Source of the DNA: Pseudomonadota bacterium | GTDB taxonomy: Bacteria; Bdellovibrionota; UBA1018; CAIMNF01 | Direction of reading: 5' to 3' | Assembly: GCA_027486675.1 (NCBI GenBank) | Contig: JAIXOQ010000031.1 | Span: 47,310-111,309 of the forward strand | Length of the DNA stretch: 64,000 nt | Part shown: piece after piece, positions 17,235 to 25,739 of the stretch | Numbering within the stretch: the first letter of the stretch is position 1 | Layout: every line of letters begins with the position of its first letter | Position numbers and translations under genes: made by a program | The notes under the pieces: model-generated | Seen by the model: only the letters and a program-made list of their open reading frames with translations | Told to the model about the DNA's origin: nothing | Database searches by the model: none

Positions 17235-18731
17235 ATGATTGCACTACTTTTTTTGTTATCTCTGGCGGTTTCGTATGCAGATGAACCGAGTCAGACCAAC
17301 ATCTTTCTTGCAGCGCTGCCAGGTGCACCCTATGAACCCGCTGTAACTGGTGAGTTAAGGGATTATGTATTTAGCCCGGTCCTTGGCCAGCTTTTGTTTC
17401 TGACTGAGCATTTTGAGCTTGAGCCATCACTCCTTGAGTCTTGGAGATGGGATGGCGAATTGCGAGGGTACCGCTTACGACTTCGCAAGGATCTTTTCTT
17501 TCATAATGGTCGTAGAGTTAACATTAAGGATCTAGAGTTCTCTTTGTTGCGTGGATTCTACAGCAAGGAGAAAAACTACTGGGGCGTTTACCTTGGATCA
17601 ATCGACGGGTCTGAGGAAGTAAAACCGGGAAGTCAATACAAGTCCGGCCAGGTAAGAGGCGTCGAGATTATCGGTGATCATGAAGTCGTGGTTCGGCTTA
17701 GGCGCCCCAATCCTGCGTTTTTATATTCTCTTGTGCATCCCCTCTTTTCCCTGGTCCCTCAGGAGGCCTTACAGGATGACTATATGACTTGGCGAACTCA
17801 TCCAGTCGGCGTTGGACTCTTCAAGGTAAAGAAAAGCTTCGATGGCGAAAAGATGATTCTAGAACGCTTGAAGCCAGAGGCAAAAAGGCTCAATGAGGTG
17901 GTGCTTTGGAGTAAGTTCGTCCCGAAGGTAAGATTTGATATCGTTGTTCGCCCTTCAGCCGAAATAGATACGCGTTCATTTGAACAGTATGTTTCCCAGC
18001 GCGCAATACGAACCAGGGGAGTCTATTTTAGCTTCCTTAATCCACTCGGCGCAGATCCTGCATTTCGGAGGTTCATCCAATCCGTGATTGATCGATCTTC
18101 AATGAAGGGTGGAGATCCAGTACTGACCCCCGCGCATGAGCTGTTGCCTACCTATACCTGGGGTAGAAATAATCCGCCTGAGTTATTTAAGCCTGATGTC
18201 GCGCAGTCTGAGTTCAGGAAGATAAAAACCCCAGTGAAGGGTAAAAAGCTCGTTGCTTACGTATTTGGACAGGAATCAATTTCTGATCTCAATAAGAGAT
18301 TGATCGCGATTATTGATAAGGCTATTGCTCCATTTGGCATTGTTGTTGATTGGCGCCCATCCATGCAAAAATTTCTTGACCCTGAACTTGCAAAGGATAG
18401 TCCGTTTCAGCTCTCTGGTATGTTATCGGAACATGTGGATCCTCTGCTGATGTATGGGGCGTTTCGAAGCAATACACCCAATAAACATCGAATTCCAGTA
18501 GGCGGCGATCCCGCCTTCGACGCTCTCTATGAAAAGGCCGGCCAAGCAACCGACAAACCGGACCGCATCAAAACGATGCAGGCTTTATCTCAGTATGTTC
18601 AGGACCAGACGTATTTTGTGCCACTAGCCGAAGAGAAAAACATGGTCCTCCATCGCAAAGGCCTTGTGAAGAGTTTCGGGCGCCAGACGCAAAGCCTCAT
18701 TCTCTTCTTAGATCAGATCGAGTTGAATTAA
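17235..18731 (+). CDS. family-5 (oligopeptide-type) solute-binding protein, copy 1
   Basis: A 498-residue periplasmic binding protein of the SBP_bac_5 (OppA/DppA-like) family. It has signal peptide MIALLFLLSLAVSYA and family features such as FSPVLGQLLFLTEHFELEPSLLESW, YRLRLRKDLFFHNGRRV and LRRPNPAFLYSLVHPL. ATG 17235 gives the best signal peptide; a TTG lies six bases earlier. No permease or ATPase genes are near. It is paralogous to the gene at 19516 throughout, but the last 228 bp of the two genes are almost identical while the rest has clearly diverged. The following gap holds a decayed toxin-antitoxin pair. It probably delivers peptides to a distant transporter or acts as a ligand sensor for the linked kinase; both are inference. 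Confidence 0.88.
   Translation: MIALLFLLSLAVSYADEPSQTNIFLAALPGAPYEPAVTGELRDYVFSPVLGQLLFLTEHFELEPSLLESWRWDGELRGYRLRLRKDLFFHNGRRVNIKDLEFSLLRGFYSKEKNYWGVYLGSIDGSEEVKPGSQYKSGQVRGVEIIGDHEVVVRLRRPNPAFLYSLVHPLFSLVPQEALQDDYMTWRTHPVGVGLFKVKKSFDGEKMILERLKPEAKRLNEVVLWSKFVPKVRFDIVVRPSAEIDTRSFEQYVSQRAIRTRGVYFSFLNPLGADPAFRRFIQSVIDRSSMKGGDPVLTPAHELLPTYTWGRNNPPELFKPDVAQSEFRKIKTPVKGKKLVAYVFGQESISDLNKRLIAIIDKAIAPFGIVVDWRPSMQKFLDPELAKDSPFQLSGMLSEHVDPLLMYGAFRSNTPNKHRIPVGGDPAFDALYEKAGQATDKPDRIKTMQALSQYVQDQTYFVPLAEEKNMVLHRKGLVKSFGRQTQSLILFLDQIELN
18504..18731 (+). repeat. near-identical 3' tract shared by two binding-protein genes, copy 1
   Basis: The 228 bases from GGCGATCCCGCCTTCGACGC to the stop are matched base for base with 20824-21051 except for roughly 15-20 mostly synonymous changes. 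Upstream of the boundary the paralogues differ much more. The equal length and sharp left edge suggest gene conversion or recombination. Confidence 0.85.
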
Positions 18732-18772
18732 ACATCTTGCTTGTATAACGAATTCTTAATTTTCTGGAATTC

Positions 18773-19072
18773 ATGGAAAATGTGGCCCTGAGGCACGCCA
18801 AGAAAGAATTTATGAGTGAGCCCAGGACGATTTTTCCGGATCTACTCATCGTTCTAGGACTTTTTGCAGGGCAGAAGTTGAGTATCCCGATATCACCGAA
18901 TCTATTTTCGGTAGCAACGCGTTTGAATGAACCGCTGCGCTCAAGCATTGCGTAGGGTCTTGCGTCCCTTCTTTCATCAGAGACGACAATGCCATTTATA
19001 TTCTGCCTCCATATTATCGAAAAAGAAGAAGTAAGACTTAGAAAGATAACTTCAGACTTAATAAGCGCGTGA
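18773..19072 (+). pseudogene. HigB/RelE (Gp49-like) toxin remnant with internal stop
   Basis: Reading from ATG 18773 gives KKEFMSEPRTIFPDLLIVLG, then GQKLSIPISPNLFSVATRLNEPLRS, an in-frame TAG at 18953-18955, and in the same frame MPFIFCLHIIEKEE, ending at TGA 19070-19072. This matches the order of elements in phage-Gp49-like HigB toxins: an N-terminal Phe-Leu helix pair, a Pro-Leu-Ser linker, a Leu-Arg strand and a C-terminal LHxFxKK-like strand. The total of about 100 codons is right for the family. The internal stop and weak motif residues mean it is dead. A helix-turn-helix remnant follows, as expected for a toxin-antitoxin operon. Assignment rests on pattern matching by eye. Confidence 0.45.
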
Positions 19073-19177
19073 ATGCGGAGTGTTGATCTTTTGAAATAAC
19101 GATTCAAAGGCTTAACTCGTCGTAGGACTTTGGAGCGGATCTTAGTTTTGTCTGACTTTGAGATCGAGCTAATATGA

Positions 19178-19378
19178 CAAAAGGAGCAACTGATTCGGCG
19201 CCTCAAGGATGCGAGGACTAAGGAGAGCATTTCTCAGGCAAAGCTTGCGTTATCTATTGGGATCAAGGAGCCAACGATCGCGAGAAAGGAGTCCGATCTG
19301 ATTGCTGAGTTATATATGGACTTTCTGTCAAAGTCTGGCTTTAGGTATCTCAATAACCTTCAAGCTCATACTACATAA
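19178..19378 (+). pseudogene. XRE-type helix-turn-helix antitoxin remnant
   Basis: The frame from 19178 reads KEQLIRRLKDARTKESISQA, then KLALSIGIKEPTIARKES, which fits the Cro/C1 helix-turn-helix consensus (Leu-Lys-x-Ala-Arg, SQxxLA, TIARxES). The frame opens directly after a TGA (19175-19177), and no ATG, GTG or TTG precedes the domain, though AAGGAG at 19181-19186 lies seven bases before an ATT. It sits about 100 bp after the toxin remnant. It is either a degenerate antitoxin or, less likely, a small protein with a rare start codon. Confidence 0.45.
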
Positions 19379-19480
19379 CTAAACTAATTTAAAGTTATAT
19401 TAGCAGTCTTCGATAGGATCTGCTTGTTCAGAAACATTCAGGAACCGAGTGTGAGATGTACCCGTTTTCCCAGCAAGAAC

Positions 19481-19509
19481 TTGACATAAAATATCAGGAT
19501 GCTTAAATA
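19481..19509 (+). promoter_or_regulatory. candidate promoter for a leaderless transcript (second binding-protein gene)
   Basis: TTGACA (19481-19486, perfect -35), 17-nt spacer, TAAATA (19504-19509; TTAAAT one base left is the alternative), then six bases to GTG 19516. No Shine-Dalgarno sequence is present, so transcription starting 6-7 nt after the -10 would begin at the start codon. Confidence 0.5.
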
Positions 19510-19515
19510 CGTCGG

Positions 19516-21051
19516 GTGCCAAGAAGAAATGTTTCGAGACAGGTTTTGTTTATTGTTGTTCTTTGCCTCTCGCTACTTAAAGTAGCGGGTGCGACTCAGC
19601 CAACCAATATCTTCCTCGCTGATACTTTCGAGGCCCCCTATCTCGTCGGTAAAGGTGGGGGCGACATTCTCGCAAACGTCAATGCTGCCATCCTAGGGCA
19701 GCTTTTTCGGCTCACCGAGCACTACACTCTTGAACCTATTCTTGCTGATAGCTGGCACTGGAATGCTAAAACGGGTACTTACCACATTAAACTCAAGAAG
19801 GGACTTCGCTTTCATAATGGCAGGGAGGCCACAGCGAAGGATTTAGAGTTTTCTTTGCTTCGCGGTTTTTTTAGCAAATCGCCAGCATTCTTTCAAATCT
19901 ATGTGGGCAGCATAGAGGGTGCAGAGGATGTTTTACCGGGGACACCTTACCGATCGGGAGTCGTCTCTGGAATTAAGATTATCAACGACTACGAAATCAG
20001 CGTTAAGCTGAGACGCCCGAATCCTGCATTTCTCTTCTCTCTGGTGCAGCCGTTTCTTTCGTTGTCGCCCATCGAGGAATTCAAAGATGACCTGGTCACT
20101 TGGAAGAAACATCCGGTTGGGGCCGGACCGTACCGTGTGACCAAAGACTTTGATGGACAGAAAATGCAGATCTCCCGGGTGACTTCGGTAGTGGGCGGCG
20201 TAAATGAGGTGAACCTATGGACTGCTTACGATCCAAAAGTCACCTATGACATTTTCTTTAAGACGCCCTCCGCTTTAAAGAAAGAGAACTACGACACATA
20301 CATCTCGAAGAACTCAGTCTCCGTCCGAGGTCTCTCCTTTAGCTTTGCTAACCTATTAGGTTCAGACCTAGATTTTCGTCGGTTCATGATTGCCGGAATC
20401 AAGCGCCAGGGGCTCGCAAAAATTCTTGCCCCAGATGGTGAGCCATCCATTGAATTGCTGCCGAAAATCATGTGGGGGCGCGCTGATCTAAAAAACCCCT
20501 ATGATCCAGGGAAGGCAATGCAACTTTTTAAGAAGTTTGAGTCAAAACTCCCTCCAGGAAAGCAATTGGTGGGGTATGTGTTTGGGCAGAATGGTATCAT
20601 ATCATCTGCCAATCAGCGCCTGATTGATGTGATTGAAGAGAGTCTTCGTCCCTACGGCGTACGGGTTCTATGGAAGACAACAACTAAGAAGTTTTTAGAC
20701 CCGGAGATCGCAAAAGAGGCTGCGTTCGAGCTATCCGGGATGTTATCTGAACATGTCGACCCACTCCTGATGTATGGTGCATATCGGCAGAATGGACCGT
20801 TCAAATTTCGAAAGCCCCTAAACGGCGATCCCGCCTTCGACGCTCTCTATGAAAAGGCCGGCCAAGCGACCGACAAACCGGACCGCATCAAAACGATGCA
20901 GGCTTTATCGCAGTATGTTCAGGACCAGGCGTATTTCGTACCGTTGGCCGAAGAGAAAAACATGATCCTTCACCGCAAAGGCCTTGTGAAGAGCTTCGGG
21001 CGCCAGACACAAAGCCTCATTCTCTTCTTAGATCAGATCGAGTTGAACTAA
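19516..21051 (+). CDS. family-5 (oligopeptide-type) solute-binding protein, copy 2
   Basis: A 511-residue SBP_bac_5 protein with a signal peptide (basic MPRRNVSRQ, then a hydrophobic stretch ending KVAGA). The body is a paralogue of the gene at 17235: AILGQLFRLTEHYTLEPILADSW, YHIKLKKGLRFHNGREA and SGMLSEHVDPLLMYGAYR correspond segment by segment. The start is GTG 19516; a promoter-like pair ends six bases before it and there is no Shine-Dalgarno sequence. The stop TAA is directly followed by ATG of the HExxH gene, so this gene, the hydroxylase homologue and the hybrid kinase form one operon. The ligand is unknown. Its C-terminal 76 residues are nearly identical to copy 1. Confidence 0.88.
   Translation: MPRRNVSRQVLFIVVLCLSLLKVAGATQPTNIFLADTFEAPYLVGKGGGDILANVNAAILGQLFRLTEHYTLEPILADSWHWNAKTGTYHIKLKKGLRFHNGREATAKDLEFSLLRGFFSKSPAFFQIYVGSIEGAEDVLPGTPYRSGVVSGIKIINDYEISVKLRRPNPAFLFSLVQPFLSLSPIEEFKDDLVTWKKHPVGAGPYRVTKDFDGQKMQISRVTSVVGGVNEVNLWTAYDPKVTYDIFFKTPSALKKENYDTYISKNSVSVRGLSFSFANLLGSDLDFRRFMIAGIKRQGLAKILAPDGEPSIELLPKIMWGRADLKNPYDPGKAMQLFKKFESKLPPGKQLVGYVFGQNGIISSANQRLIDVIEESLRPYGVRVLWKTTTKKFLDPEIAKEAAFELSGMLSEHVDPLLMYGAYRQNGPFKFRKPLNGDPAFDALYEKAGQATDKPDRIKTMQALSQYVQDQAYFVPLAEEKNMILHRKGLVKSFGRQTQSLILFLDQIELN
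20824..21051 (+). repeat. near-identical 3' tract shared by two binding-protein genes, copy 2
   Basis: Partner of 18504-18731; same length, same reading frame, ending at the stop codon. See that entry for the comparison. Confidence 0.85.
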
Positions 21052-21939
21052 ATGCTTTACTCACCCCATGCGGCTCCCAGTATCTCTAAACTCGTGGAAC
21101 GCTTGCGCGACGACATCCGCACACAAGCGGGCTTCGGTCCTGAGGCCCCTTACCATCCTTCGATGGCTCTCTCCTTAAGGAATAACTACATCAAGGAATG
21201 CCCGCCGCCCGAAGCGCAATCACTGGTCGTTCACGCCGATGCCATCGCTTGGCACTACGGCCTCCTTTGTTCTGATTCGCCCCATGCTCCTTACAAAATG
21301 GACTATCTGCCTCATGATGCAGGATCGACCGCAACACTAGAGTCCCGCGCAGACCACGTGAACAGTTCTGCAGATGAGGTCTCTTTCGCGCTGATACACC
21401 TTGCGAAGTACGCACCGGCCTCCTACGAAAAATTCTGTACCCTGGTCACTGAAATTCTTCCGCTTGAGACAACCCAAGGTGGGTTGCTCGATGGTTCAGT
21501 GACGGGCCGCGGGCTCAGTAGTGCGCACTACTTAGGCGGAATCTTTCTTGCCCCGCCTCATGGCGGTACCGATGAGGAAAACTTAATTCAGCTGATTCTG
21601 AACCTAGTGCATGAAGCCGGGCATCAATTGCTCTTTCTCGTCCAGTCCGCCGATCCATTAGTGTTAGATCCCAGCACAAAAGTGTATTCCCCAGTCAGGA
21701 AGGTGGATCGCCCTGTGCTTCGGTCCATGCATGCATGTTCAGCCTCTGTCATGATGCTTGAGGCATGTGGCGAAATTGTAGGATCTGGCGCATGGAGTAG
21801 GGCAGCGCAGAAACTTTTAGCCAAACATTCTGAAGTTCAGTCCTTAGGCTTACGCATATCACTTCAGGGACTTAAGGAGATAGGCCTTACAGACCTAGGT
21901 ATAAAAGTCTGTCGTCAATGGGTCGAGTATGCTGCCTAA
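21052..21939 (+). CDS. alpha-KG-HExxH-type peptide beta-hydroxylase homologue
   Basis: A 295-residue soluble protein with NLVHEAGHQLLFLV at about residues 184-197; HEAGH is the HExxH metal site. It is followed by YSPVRKVDRPVLRSMHACSA, which matches the conserved YxPxRxxxRPLxGLLxxxYA-like segment of the mod_HExxH family. It is preceded by GGIFLAPPHGG, another family hallmark. Characterised members hydroxylate Asp, His or other residues at the beta carbon of RiPP precursor peptides, using Fe(II) and 2-oxoglutarate; older annotation calls them HEXXH motif peptide modification proteins. Here no precursor peptide is recognised. It starts right after the stop of the second binding-protein gene and overlaps the kinase gene by 11 bp. 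Family placement is fairly sure; the substrate is not known. Confidence 0.72.
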   Translation: MLYSPHAAPSISKLVERLRDDIRTQAGFGPEAPYHPSMALSLRNNYIKECPPPEAQSLVVHADAIAWHYGLLCSDSPHAPYKMDYLPHDAGSTATLESRADHVNSSADEVSFALIHLAKYAPASYEKFCTLVTEILPLETTQGGLLDGSVTGRGLSSAHYLGGIFLAPPHGGTDEENLIQLILNLVHEAGHQLLFLVQSADPLVLDPSTKVYSPVRKVDRPVLRSMHACSASVMMLEACGEIVGSGAWSRAAQKLLAKHSEVQSLGLRISLQGLKEIGLTDLGIKVCRQWVEYAA

Positions 21940-23725
21940 CAAAAGTGCGCACCCTGCTTCGCCATCAGCGATTACAAAATCCTTTGCAAGTGTCGCTCAG
22001 CGTGAGGCTGAAAAAGTCCTAAGACGCCTAGTACTTGTGTTTACCCTCGTGGCAGTCCCATTTGTTGGGATCTACAGGTATGCATCCTTTCAGCAGAAGA
22101 ACACAGAGCTTGCGACCGCATTCATGTCCTCTGTTTCCTTTGCCATCGCGCTCAATGATACATTTCAGATCGAGCGCGCAATGGAGGGATTTCGTAGGGA
22201 GCTTGGCGCAGAATCTATAGCGCTCAAAGCTCTAAGCAATGCCTCGATGACTTGGAGTACCGGCCAAAATGAGGGCACAACTTTAGTTCCATTCCGGCAG
22301 GATATCGATCTTGAAGCTTCTGATTCCGGTATCGATGGGCAAAGGTTTAGACTCTCTCTTGTTGTCCCATTTCCAGTGGTTTCCATCTTAGTAGAGGTTG
22401 GATTCCTGTTTCTCCTCGCACTTACGACGTTCTGGTTTCTATCCAAACAAATTTTATCATTAGTGAATCGACTCTCTGAGCCGATTGTGGATCTATCCGC
22501 CGAACTTGAGGCGGGGCAGGTGTCCTCCGACGGCAGTTCTTCTGTGACGGAGATTGAGGTTTTACGCGCACGCGTCAAAGAATACGAGGTGCGCTTAAGT
22601 GAAAACTCTAAGCGCATCAGTGATGCCGAAATTCAGGAAGAAAAGGCCCGAATTGCACACCAAGTGGCCCATGATATTCGCTCGCCCTTGGTTGTCTTTA
22701 ATATGATCAATGAACTGCTACCTGATGCTCCAGAAGAAACCCGAAGAATGCTTAAGAACGCAGCACAGCGTGTGCATGATATTGCAAATGACCTGATTCA
22801 GAGAGTCACAAAAAAATCAACGACCCTATCTCTACCTTCGATTACGACCTTCATGCTTACCGATCTGATCGAGGGTGCCATCGCGGAAAAGCGCATTCAA
22901 ATCAGCGGTCAGCGCGAGATTTCGATCCAAGCCGATTTTAGTCGTGCGTACGGCATATTTTTTGAGCTCGCCTCCCCGAGTAATATTTTGCGAGCGTTCT
23001 CGAATGTTTTGAACAACAGCATCGATGCTTTTGATGAAGAGGGAGGAAACATTACAGTTTCCTTAGACTCAAATCGCGAAGCTTTCCAAGTAGCTATTGC
23101 CGACGATGGTTGCGGAATTCCGGCAGAAGTTTTGGCGCGTCTAGGCACCGAGCGCATCACGTTTGGCAAAACGGCCAGCCAGAGTGGCTCAGGAATCGGC
23201 GTCCTGCAAGTCAAAGACGCAGTCGAGTCTGAGGGTGGTGAAATGCAAATTGAATCTGAGGAAGGGGTAGGCACAACAGTTAGGCTCCGATTCCCGTGTG
23301 CACAAGCACCAGCCTGGTTTGTACCTTCGCTTATCTTAACAGAACAGACCACAGTGGTTTCGGTCGATGATGATCCCAGCATTCATGAGGTTTGGGCTAC
23401 CCGTATTCCTGCTCGGCATCGTATCTTTCATTCTCTGGAGAGTGCTGCAGCTTGGGCCAAGTATTTGGAGCCTAGTTTTGGGGATGTTCTGTTCTTAGTG
23501 GACTATGAGTTTCGGGAGAGCAAAGAAACAGGTCTAGATTTCATTTTAGGTCTTCCTTCGCATGTACGTTCGATCTTGGTGACTTCACGCAGTAGTGATC
23601 CAGTGTTACTGAAGAGGCTGCAGCAAACTTCGGTTCCGATGATCCCAAAGCAAGCGGCTATTTTGGTGCCACTAGAGCTGCAATCTGAGCAACACACTCC
23701 AAGCCGTCCCGAATTGCACGCTTAG
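21929..23725 (+). CDS. hybrid sensor histidine kinase with C-terminal receiver domain
   Basis: A 598-residue inner-membrane protein. Two membrane segments (about 33-52 and 147-172) enclose a roughly 95-residue periplasmic sensor region. A linker and coiled coil lead to the HisKA box HQVAHDIRSPL, whose phosphorylated His is near residue 248. The ATPase domain has NVLNNSIDAF (N box), DDGCGIP (G1) and SGSGIGV (G2). The C-terminal receiver has VVSVDDDPSIHEVW, Asp in FLVDYEF near residue 523 as phosphate acceptor, and Lys in MIPKQAA. There is no output domain, so signal passes to an unlinked partner. The operon with a binding protein and the HExxH hydroxylase homologue suggests a peptide-sensing role; this is inference. 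The 3' end overlaps convergent fadH by 68 bp. Confidence 0.88.
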   Translation: MLPNKSAHPASPSAITKSFASVAQREAEKVLRRLVLVFTLVAVPFVGIYRYASFQQKNTELATAFMSSVSFAIALNDTFQIERAMEGFRRELGAESIALKALSNASMTWSTGQNEGTTLVPFRQDIDLEASDSGIDGQRFRLSLVVPFPVVSILVEVGFLFLLALTTFWFLSKQILSLVNRLSEPIVDLSAELEAGQVSSDGSSSVTEIEVLRARVKEYEVRLSENSKRISDAEIQEEKARIAHQVAHDIRSPLVVFNMINELLPDAPEETRRMLKNAAQRVHDIANDLIQRVTKKSTTLSLPSITTFMLTDLIEGAIAEKRIQISGQREISIQADFSRAYGIFFELASPSNILRAFSNVLNNSIDAFDEEGGNITVSLDSNREAFQVAIADDGCGIPAEVLARLGTERITFGKTASQSGSGIGVLQVKDAVESEGGEMQIESEEGVGTTVRLRFPCAQAPAWFVPSLILTEQTTVVSVDDDPSIHEVWATRIPARHRIFHSLESAAAWAKYLEPSFGDVLFLVDYEFRESKETGLDFILGLPSHVRSILVTSRSSDPVLLKRLQQTSVPMIPKQAAILVPLELQSEQHTPSRPELHA

Positions 23726-25709
23726 CATCGAGTTCGCCTGCCTCTTTCTGGCCACCGATGACGACATATGGAATCTTAAGCAAGGCGCCCAGACCTTCAG
23801 ATTCCCTCACTTCAGTCTGGCCAGCACACAAGATGATCTGATCGGCGAGTAACTCCTGTTCCTCTCCGTTCACTTCAATTAAAATCCCCGTGTCGGTAAT
23901 TTTTTTATAAGTGACTCCAGAAATCATATTTACGCCATGGCGTTTGATCTCAGAGCGATGAATCCAGCCCGTCGTTTTACCTAGAGTTTGACCGAAAGCT
24001 CCCTCTTTGCGTTGAAGCATCGTGATAGCACGTTTTGCTTGCATCTTTGGAGGACTATCTTGTGTGACGCCTGCTCGAACTTTTAGGTCAATGCCCCAGT
24101 GTTTAAAATACGAGGCGCTGATCTGGTCATGGTCTTCGCCATGGAACAAACAGTAGGTAGCGATATCAAAACCAATGCCTCCGGCACCAATGATCACGAT
24201 ACGTTTTCCAGGTGCTATGCGTTCGCGGATGAATCGATCATAGGGAAAGACGATCTTTGATTTTTTTAATCCATCGATTTCTGGCACTCGTGGTGTCACA
24301 CCGCAAGAAAGCACGATCGCATCTGGCGATAGTTCTTCGGCGTATTTTTCATTGAGTGCTTGGTTCATCAGGATTTTTCCACCCAACCGTTCGATCTCGT
24401 TTTTGAAATAACGCACAGTCTCTTTAAATTCAGATTTTCCAGGGATCATTTGCGCTAATCGGAACTGCCCGCCTAAGGCTTCGCTGCGTTCCAGGAGTGT
24501 GACGCTCGCGCCCGCAAGCGCAGTTTCCCTTGCTGCAGAAAGGCCTGCGGGGCCGCCACCGACGACGAGGACTTTTTTTCCTTTTAAAGCGTCTGTGTAG
24601 TCTTTCGAATTCCACTCTTCTGCAGCACGCGGATTCACTAGGCAGCTTGCAAGCTTTCCTTGGAAAATATGGTCCAGACATGCTTGATTGCAGGCGATAC
24701 ATGTATTGATACGCTCTGGCTTTCCCATTTTTGCCTTGATCGCGAAATCAGGGTCCGCCAGAAATGGTCGCGCCATTGAAATCAGGTCAGCATCCCCGTC
24801 TGTCAGTGCGGATTCTGCCATTTCAGGAGTATTGAAGCGGTTGGTTGCGATCACAGGAATCTGAACCACGCTTTTCAACTGTTTCGCCAATCCACGGAAA
24901 GCCCCAGGGGGAACCATAGATGCAATGGTTGGAATTCTAGCTTCATGCCAGCCGATCCCCGTGCTGAGCGCGCTCGCGCCAGCGGCTTCTAGTGCCTTTG
25001 CAAATTGGATGATCTCTTCATGGGTGCTGCCACCTTCAACCAAATCTAAGATACTGATTCTGAAAATGATCGCAAACTGAGGGCCAACACTCTTGCGCGT
25101 CGCTTTCACAATTTCGAGCGGGAGACGCAGGCGATTTTCTAGCGTTCCTCCCCAAGCGTCAGTTCGGTGATTTGTCCGGGGTGCGACGAACTCGTGTAAG
25201 AGATATCCTTCTGAGCCCATGATTTCGACGCCGTCGTATCCTGCCCATTTAGCCAGTGATGCTGACTCACTAAAGTCGGAGATGGTTTTTTGGATCACAC
25301 GCTCGCTCATGGCGCTTGGGGTAAAAAGTGAGATCGGCGACTTAATCTTCGACGGCGCTACAGCGAGAGGATGATAGGCATAACGTCCGGCATGCAGCAG
25401 CTGTAAGCAGATCTTAGCTCCATGCTGATGGACTCTGTCAGTGATCACTTTATGCTTAAATCCATGCCAAAGGTTTGAGAAACGCGCACTCATGGGGGTG
25501 AGCTTCCCACGCAAATTTGGCGAATATCCGCCAGTAATAATGAGCCCGACGCCACCGCGGGCACGTGCCTCAAAATAGTCAGCGAGTTTTCGCTCGCCCA
25601 TGAAGGAATCTTCGAGACCAGTGTGCATCGAACCCATCACCATCCTGTTCCGAAGCTGAACACCGCTGAGGATCAAGGGCTCTAGTAGTTTTGGAAACGT
25701 AGATGTCAT
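23658..25709 (-). CDS. fadH: 2,4-dienoyl-CoA reductase (NADPH), FadH type
   Basis: FadH reduces 2,4-dienoyl-CoA to 3-enoyl-CoA during beta-oxidation of polyunsaturated fatty acids, using FMN, FAD and a 4Fe-4S cluster. Length, 683 residues, is close to the E. coli enzyme. The N-terminal old-yellow-enzyme barrel has GYDGVEIMGSEGYLLHEF. The cluster cysteines are in TCIACNQACLDHIF and LASCLVNPRA. The C-terminal FAD/NAD part begins VLVVGGGPAGLSAARE, followed by VIIGAGGIGFDIA. The start lies 30 bp from the divergent binding-protein gene at 25740; the 3' end overlaps the hybrid kinase gene. It could act on other enoyl substrates, but the match to FadH is strong. Confidence 0.92.
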   Translation of the reverse strand: MTSTFPKLLEPLILSGVQLRNRMVMGSMHTGLEDSFMGERKLADYFEARARGGVGLIITGGYSPNLRGKLTPMSARFSNLWHGFKHKVITDRVHQHGAKICLQLLHAGRYAYHPLAVAPSKIKSPISLFTPSAMSERVIQKTISDFSESASLAKWAGYDGVEIMGSEGYLLHEFVAPRTNHRTDAWGGTLENRLRLPLEIVKATRKSVGPQFAIIFRISILDLVEGGSTHEEIIQFAKALEAAGASALSTGIGWHEARIPTIASMVPPGAFRGLAKQLKSVVQIPVIATNRFNTPEMAESALTDGDADLISMARPFLADPDFAIKAKMGKPERINTCIACNQACLDHIFQGKLASCLVNPRAAEEWNSKDYTDALKGKKVLVVGGGPAGLSAARETALAGASVTLLERSEALGGQFRLAQMIPGKSEFKETVRYFKNEIERLGGKILMNQALNEKYAEELSPDAIVLSCGVTPRVPEIDGLKKSKIVFPYDRFIRERIAPGKRIVIIGAGGIGFDIATYCLFHGEDHDQISASYFKHWGIDLKVRAGVTQDSPPKMQAKRAITMLQRKEGAFGQTLGKTTGWIHRSEIKRHGVNMISGVTYKKITDTGILIEVNGEEQELLADQIILCAGQTEVRESEGLGALLKIPYVVIGGQKEAGELDAKRAIRDGLECVAQIAALVAPK

Positions 25710-25739
25710 CTGTTCTTAGAATAGAGTAAAATCTTGGGG

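Noticed and set aside
18697..19230. A 177-codon open frame on the minus strand across the gap between the two binding-protein genes
   Set aside because: It overlaps the end of one coding sequence and both toxin-antitoxin remnants, has no recognisable motif and no ribosome-binding site; the plus-strand remnants explain the region better.
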